NCBI GenBank assembly: GCA_947172705.1
Contig: CAMWCA010000036.1
Span: forward strand, 1 to 35,040
DNA from: an uncultured Lachnospiraceae bacterium
GTDB lineage: Bacteria; Bacillota; Clostridia; Lachnospirales; Lachnospiraceae
Length of the DNA: 35,040 nucleotides
Direction: 5' to 3'
Positions within the stretch are counted from its first letter, which is position 1. The number at the start of each line of letters is the position of its first letter. Positions 31,728-35,040 of the stretch are shown one piece after another. The notes below the pieces were generated by a model. The model had not been told where the DNA came from. It did no database searches and saw only the letters and a program-made list of their open reading frames with translations. The position numbers and the translations under genes were made by a program.

Positions 31728-32633
31728 TTATGCCGTGCATGGGACAGCCCCCTTGTCCCCCGTGCCGGGAGGGCTTATACGGCGTTCCGTCTTTGCCGTT
31801 ATCAGATAACCGGTGTCTGTCTGGGACAATGCCCCCGTTTCAGGGTCTTCCATCAGATTGTAGATGCCGATTTCTATGACGTTCCTGCCATCTGTGCCGG
31901 TTTCAATGATTCCAAAATTGGGAGTGAAGCTGTCAAGGTCGGTATTGTCGTCCATACCAAAGGACACGGCAGGCTTTGCAAGCCCCTGTGAATTGAAGTA
32001 CCGTTTCTTGTTGTACATCTCTTTATCAGTCAGCAGGGCGGCGGTCACGTATTTTGTGATATAGGAGGCGGCTTTTTCCGGGCTTTCTATCTCTTCACAG
32101 TCGCTGAACCCGTATTCCCACTCCGTAAGGTTGTATACCTGCCTGCCGTGCCTGATGAGGGGCTCCCCGGTCTTTGGGTTTGCCGCTCCCACAAAATCAG
32201 CGGGGACATTACCTAAAAGCCCGTGGAAGTGGACAGCACCGGACTTGTGCAGTTCGGGTATCATCAGGTAGTCAAACTGTCCGTGCCTGTCCCTCATTTT
32301 CCTGCACCATTTTAGGAGGGTGTTTTTTGCTGTTTCATAATCGGAACTGTTCACCTTTTCCGGGTCAAAGGTGAGGGTCACGAACCAGCGGAAGCTGTTA
32401 CACAGCGCATAGCTCTTTATCCTTCTCCGGATGGCGTATATCTGCCTGCGTGTCCGCTCTTCCTGCGCCTTGTCGGTCGTTTCGGCTTCCCTGCCGGACG
32501 GCTCCCCACGGCTTCCCATGCGGCGGAGACGCGGGGAGTGGTAAGCTGCTACCTCTATCCGCCCGTTCCCATAGTCCGTTGTGCGCCGGTTGTATGTTTC
32601 ATAATCATCAGAATGTAAACTGTCTGCGTCCAT
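31728..32633 (-). CDS. HUH-type rolling-circle replication initiator
   Basis: Replication or relaxase-type HUH endonuclease of 301 residues. Motif 1 reads WFVTLTFDP (about 83-91 from this start), motif 2 is AVHFHGLLG with the metal-binding H-F-H, and motif 3 is YITKYV with two tyrosines spaced as Y-x-x-K-Y, the usual nicking site. The region resembles plasmid/inovirus-type Rep proteins more than Tn916 Orf20. Two in-frame ATGs exist: 32639 directly abuts GGAGGG, while 32633 has 6-base spacing and is chosen. The C-terminal 70 residues match nothing I know. It lies about 125 bases before xis. Confidence 0.83.
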   Translation of the reverse strand: MDADSLHSDDYETYNRRTTDYGNGRIEVAAYHSPRLRRMGSRGEPSGREAETTDKAQEERTRRQIYAIRRRIKSYALCNSFRWFVTLTFDPEKVNSSDYETAKNTLLKWCRKMRDRHGQFDYLMIPELHKSGAVHFHGLLGNVPADFVGAANPKTGEPLIRHGRQVYNLTEWEYGFSDCEEIESPEKAASYITKYVTAALLTDKEMYNKKRYFNSQGLAKPAVSFGMDDNTDLDSFTPNFGIIETGTDGRNVIEIGIYNLMEDPETGALSQTDTGYLITAKTERRISPPGTGDKGAVPCTA

Positions 32634-32672
32634 ATCCATCCCTCCGTTCCTGTGTTTTCTGGTGTTTCCGTC

Positions 32673-32707
32673 GCAACATTGCCATTTGTCAAGTAAGGCA
32701 ATGTTGC
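32673..32707. repeat. Perfect inverted repeat upstream of rep
   Basis: GCAACATTGCC, 13-base spacer, GGCAATGTTGC, starting 40 bases before the rep start. Because rolling-circle initiators often nick near their own gene, it is a candidate double-strand origin or rep operator. Confidence 0.7.
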
Positions 32708-32794
32708 GCCCGCCTTTTTCCCCCGCCGCCTGTGTGCCCGGACAGTGGATGCGCGCCCGCTTCCCCTGTGCCGCCGCACGCCTGCCGGGATACA

Positions 32795-32828
32795 GCGGTC
32801 AGGGAACGTCAGGACGCCCCCTGACCGC
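32795..32828. repeat. Second perfect inverted repeat upstream of rep
   Basis: GCGGTCAGGG, 14-base spacer, CCCTGACCGC. With 32673-32707 it lies in a GC-rich 276-base stretch (32634-32909) holding no credible gene, so this stretch is a candidate origin (dso, sso or oriT). Confidence 0.7.
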
Positions 32829-32909
32829 CATCCCCTGCCCTGTGCGGCGTCTGTAAAAGCAGGCACGCATCCCCCCACAGGGCACACGGCGGGGGATAAA
32901 ACGGCGGGC

Positions 32910-33113
32910 TCACGTCCCCTTCTTCCGGAAGGCAGGCGTGAAGCGGAAGCCGCCGGAGACAGTGGCACGGTAGCCCTTGTCTGTCTGCACCGGCTTTTCT
33001 TTCAGGTAGTCCAGCGCATACCAGCGCGCCATCTGCCTTTTGTCCGTGCTGATGATGCACGTCTCCCCGTTTTCCAGTTCCCATGCATGGAACGCCTTAA
33101 CGCCCTTCCCCAT
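32910..33113 (-). CDS. Small soluble protein of the element
   Basis: Protein of 67 residues that I cannot assign. It reads as a compact alpha/beta fold (FHAWELENGETCIISTDKRQ, ARWYALDYLKE) with a basic C-terminus FTPAFRKKGT. GAGAGGGGG precedes the ATG, which lies inside the end of the FtsK-like gene (17-base overlap), so translation is coupled. Position between coupling protein and replication initiator suggests a role in DNA processing, but that is inference. Confidence 0.65.
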   Translation of the reverse strand: MGKGVKAFHAWELENGETCIISTDKRQMARWYALDYLKEKPVQTDKGYRATVSGGFRFTPAFRKKGT

Positions 33114-34422
33114 ATGGTTTCCCCCTCTCCCCCAATTCTCTTAACACTGCCAGGCATTCCCCTGTGTCATCGGGAAGCAGGGGCGTTTCGATATAGGTCA
33201 GTCCGCCGGTCTTCGGAGTGACTGCGTAGCCTTTGCCTACATCCCCCCTGTATATGCTCCCCACATCTTTTTTATACATATTGGTCGCCTGATGGAAGGT
33301 TTCATCCGAAACCATCTGCCCTAAGATAATGCGCGTCTGGCACTGCTCCGTGATGGCTTTTGGCAGGTCGGCGGCGTTCAGCTTCTGCGCCGTGATGACG
33401 ATTGAAAACCCTGCGGCTCTTCCCTTCAATGCAAGCTGTCCCAGCAGGCGTTCTATCTCTTTCTTATCATCTTTATCAGCGTAGGACAGCACGGACAGGA
33501 TTTCGTCAAAAATGAGGAAATGCCCCTGCATCCCTTTCTCTTTAAAATCCGTTACAGCGGGATCATATGTGTAAAACGTGGTATAATACCGTTTTTCCAT
33601 CTCTTCTACGAGTTCTGTGAGCAGTTGTATGATTTCTCCTGTCGTTGTGGCAACACGGACACCTGCCTGCCGGAATAGCATCCCGAAGTCAGAGTTTTTC
33701 GCGTCTATCACATACAGGCTGTGGCCTCTGTTCAAAACCATGCCGCACAGATATTTTAAAAGGCAGGTCTTCCCAGCGCCGCTGGGGGCAAGCAACAGGA
33801 TATGGAGGGCTTCGCTTACGAAATCCCATACTACCCCGTCATAAATGGGAACCGGCTCATAACTCCGCCCTGTTTTGTCACTGCCCGTCCATCCGGCTAT
33901 CCCTTCCTTCATCATTTGCAGACCGTTATAGCGTTCAGGCGCACAGCCGAAGACACAACATGCCCTCCTGTCCGCTTCCTCATATTTGAGCAGGGTTACT
34001 TCCAGATATTCCGAAAGCCTGCGCGCTATGTCCGCCGTATCTTTTTCCAGCCCGTTCGGGTACAGGATAGTTTTGACCCTTCCGTTTTCCATGCCGTACT
34101 GCCACCGGACGCAGTGGCGCAGAGCCCCGTCCTCTTCCGAGTGCAGGAACATCCGGGTAAACAGGATAAGCTTTTTGCGGATTTTCAGCCCTTCCACGGG
34201 TGAGAACCGTGACAACAGCCATACGGACAGTGCAAGTGCGGTCAGGAGGGCGGAGCCGGAAAAGGACATAAGCCACAATATCCGCCGTATGGCGGGAGGG
34301 GCAGTCAAGCCGCTCCCGCTGACAATGGCGGGGATAACCATAAATACCACGGATATAAGCAGTAACGATTGTTTCAGGACTGCGGCAGGCTTTCCGTCGG
34401 TATAAATCCTAAGTTCCCTCAT
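33097..34422 (-). CDS. FtsK/SpoIIIE-type coupling protein (Tn916 Orf21-like)
   Basis: Membrane-anchored DNA translocase of 441 residues, similar to Tn916 Orf21 (about 460) and TcpA coupling proteins that deliver DNA to a mating channel. Two N-terminal membrane helices lie at about 17-35 and 48-70. The ATPase has Walker A APSGAGKT (212-219), Walker B FLIFDE (302-307), and the FtsK pattern RAAGFSIVITAQK. The ATG overlaps the preceding gene by 4 bases (ATGA). With no mating-pore genes in the window, it would need a helper conjugative element. Confidence 0.92.
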   Translation of the reverse strand: MRELRIYTDGKPAAVLKQSLLLISVVFMVIPAIVSGSGLTAPPAIRRILWLMSFSGSALLTALALSVWLLSRFSPVEGLKIRKKLILFTRMFLHSEEDGALRHCVRWQYGMENGRVKTILYPNGLEKDTADIARRLSEYLEVTLLKYEEADRRACCVFGCAPERYNGLQMMKEGIAGWTGSDKTGRSYEPVPIYDGVVWDFVSEALHILLLAPSGAGKTCLLKYLCGMVLNRGHSLYVIDAKNSDFGMLFRQAGVRVATTTGEIIQLLTELVEEMEKRYYTTFYTYDPAVTDFKEKGMQGHFLIFDEILSVLSYADKDDKKEIERLLGQLALKGRAAGFSIVITAQKLNAADLPKAITEQCQTRIILGQMVSDETFHQATNMYKKDVGSIYRGDVGKGYAVTPKTGGLTYIETPLLPDDTGECLAVLRELGERGKPYGEGR

Positions 34423-34880
34423 TTCCCGCCCCCCTTTACCTCTTCCAGTCTGGTGACCATCAGCTTTAAGCCTTTTGCGGCATAACCGGAAAATTTACCG
34501 GTACTCATATCTGCTGTCAGGGTGAACGTATAATCAATGATACGGTACTTCTTGTTGACTGCCGCCACCGGGTCTAACGTCGTGTCAAGCAGGGTCAGTT
34601 CGTGGGAGACGGCATCTTCAATCGTTGTGCCGCTCATGACCTCGACCTTCTGGGTGATGGTCTTTGTTTCTTTGTTCTCAAAAGGGTTCTTCAGTTTTTT
34701 TACGATTACCACTTTTGGGATATTGATATAACGCCTGGCTGCTTCCTGCATTTCCGGCTTTGCAAACAGTTCTTTGATGCTTACCTTCGAACAGTCGGGG
34801 AACATATCCACAGCAGGGATATTTCCTTTAATGGTGCTGTTATCTGTCTGGTTTGCTGGTCTGCTATTCTCATTGCTCAT
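34419..34880 (-). CDS. DUF961-like protein (Tn916 Orf22/Orf23-type)
   Basis: Protein of 153 residues resembling the YdcP/Orf22-Orf23 (DUF961) proteins at the same place in Tn916-family elements, upstream of the FtsK-like gene. Visible segments are KVVIVKKLKNPFENKETKTI in the middle and TFTLTADMSTGKFSGYAAKG near the C-terminus. The start at 34880 is chosen because AAAGGACAG lies about 10 bases upstream; an ATG at 34907 would add nine residues. Its function is not established in the family. Confidence 0.82.
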   Translation of the reverse strand: MSNENSRPANQTDNSTIKGNIPAVDMFPDCSKVSIKELFAKPEMQEAARRYINIPKVVIVKKLKNPFENKETKTITQKVEVMSGTTIEDAVSHELTLLDTTLDPVAAVNKKYRIIDYTFTLTADMSTGKFSGYAAKGLKLMVTRLEEVKGGGK

Positions 34881-34980
34881 AATTTTTCTGTCCTTTCTTT
34901 GATACATTTTTTTGAGGGTTACATTTGACTGCCGGGCAGTTTTGTGTCATGCCCGGGACATGGGGCACCATAACATCCAT
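34870..34980 (-). CDS. Candidate 36-residue peptide
   Basis: A 36-codon frame begins at an ATG at 34980 with a strong GAGGAGGTG 7 bases upstream, and its TGA overlaps the start of the DUF961-like gene by 11 bases. The peptide has a CPAVKC pair of cysteines and a basic, Gln/Asn-rich C-terminus. The excellent ribosome site and overlap suggest a leader peptide or a true small protein coupled to the next gene; the sequence is not recognised. Confidence 0.45.
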   Translation of the reverse strand: MDVMVPHVPGMTQNCPAVKCNPQKNVSKKGQKNYEQ

Positions 34981-35040
34981 TGGGACACCTCCTCGTATTA
35001 TAAAGTAGTAGTGTTTATAGTCCCTCTCCAAGGACTGTAT

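Larger units (their letters stand above)
29955..35040. mobile_element. Tn916-family compact integrative element, left part
   Basis: Begins where the endonuclease reading pattern breaks (near 29955; exact junction uncertain) and runs beyond the window. From this end it carries Int arm-type repeats, int, xis, an HUH replication gene, a 67-residue protein, an FtsK-like coupling gene, a DUF961-like gene and a 36-codon frame, all reading leftward. In Tn916 the interval between the replication gene and xis holds the mating-channel and resistance genes; here it is only about 120 bases. GC content is visibly higher than in the interrupted restriction cluster. This fits an integrative mobilizable element or a deletion derivative rather than a self-transmissible one. 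Confidence 0.8.

Noticed and set aside
32555..32968. A 137-codon leftward frame over the candidate origin
   Set aside because: It overlaps rep and the small gene at 32910-33113, is Arg/Pro/Ser-rich as expected of GC-rich noncoding DNA, and contains both inverted repeats.
31728..35040. Integrated filamentous phage (HUH Rep plus FtsK-like ATPase)
   Set aside because: The gene set is partly compatible, but int, xis, DUF961 and the arm sites are Tn916-type and no coat or assembly gene is seen in the window.

Overview
The window looks like chromosome of a Gram-positive anaerobe of the Clostridia, most likely Lachnospiraceae. Pointers are consistent AGGAGG-type ribosome sites, sigma-A promoters with 17-bp spacers, a twin-FeoA/FeoB/Cys-rich ferrous iron locus, AgrC/LytTR-type signalling, a mannose-family PTS, and a Tn916-family element. 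This is inference from gene content; no rRNA or other taxonomic marker is present.

Layout. 1-256 is gene-free. 257-4923 is a sugar locus: a four-gene mannose-family PTS (IIB-IIC-IID-IIA, leftward) diverges from a SIS-domain sugar-phosphate isomerase/deglycase and its GntR/HutC regulator, and both promoters carry the same GACGTC operator-like site. 5054-9449 is carAB (carbamoyl phosphate synthesis). 9562-12860 is a sugar ABC importer (lipoprotein plus two permeases, no ATPase) behind a perfect CcpA/LacI-type palindrome. 12861-13045 is a heavily structured intergenic region. 13096-15144 holds an unknown protein, a LysR regulator and a HAD phosphatase, with a small membrane protein convergent to them. 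15462-19153 is the iron locus: feoA-feoA-feoB, a Cys-rich membrane peptide and a DtxR/MntR-like repressor, with four GTTAG-N6-CTAAY boxes and a separate shared promoter/operator element. 19225-20952 is a PAS-GGDEF-EAL protein. 21013-26948 runs a quaternary-amine (OpuC/OsmF-like) ABC importer, a MATE exporter and an AgrA/AgrC-like two-component pair; 27094-27858 is a FlxA-like coiled-coil protein.

27966 to the end is accessory DNA. An AT-rich restriction-modification cluster (vsr, a C5-cytosine methyltransferase, and the N-terminal third of an Eco47II-like endonuclease) is interrupted by an integrated element. That element has a Tn916-like integrase and excisionase, Int arm-type repeats, an HUH replication protein, an FtsK-like coupling protein and a DUF961-like protein. 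The Tn916 mating-channel and accessory genes are missing from the expected interval, so it looks like a compact integrative mobilizable element. Its far end lies outside the window.

Most interesting: (1) the compact Tn916-derived element that has cut off a restriction endonuclease while leaving the methyltransferase and vsr whole, with candidate origin hairpins next to its rep gene; (2) the two palindromic cis-element families in the iron locus, one of which ties an unlinked small membrane protein to the iron repressor; (3) several unannotated operator palindromes and a structured intergenic RNA candidate.
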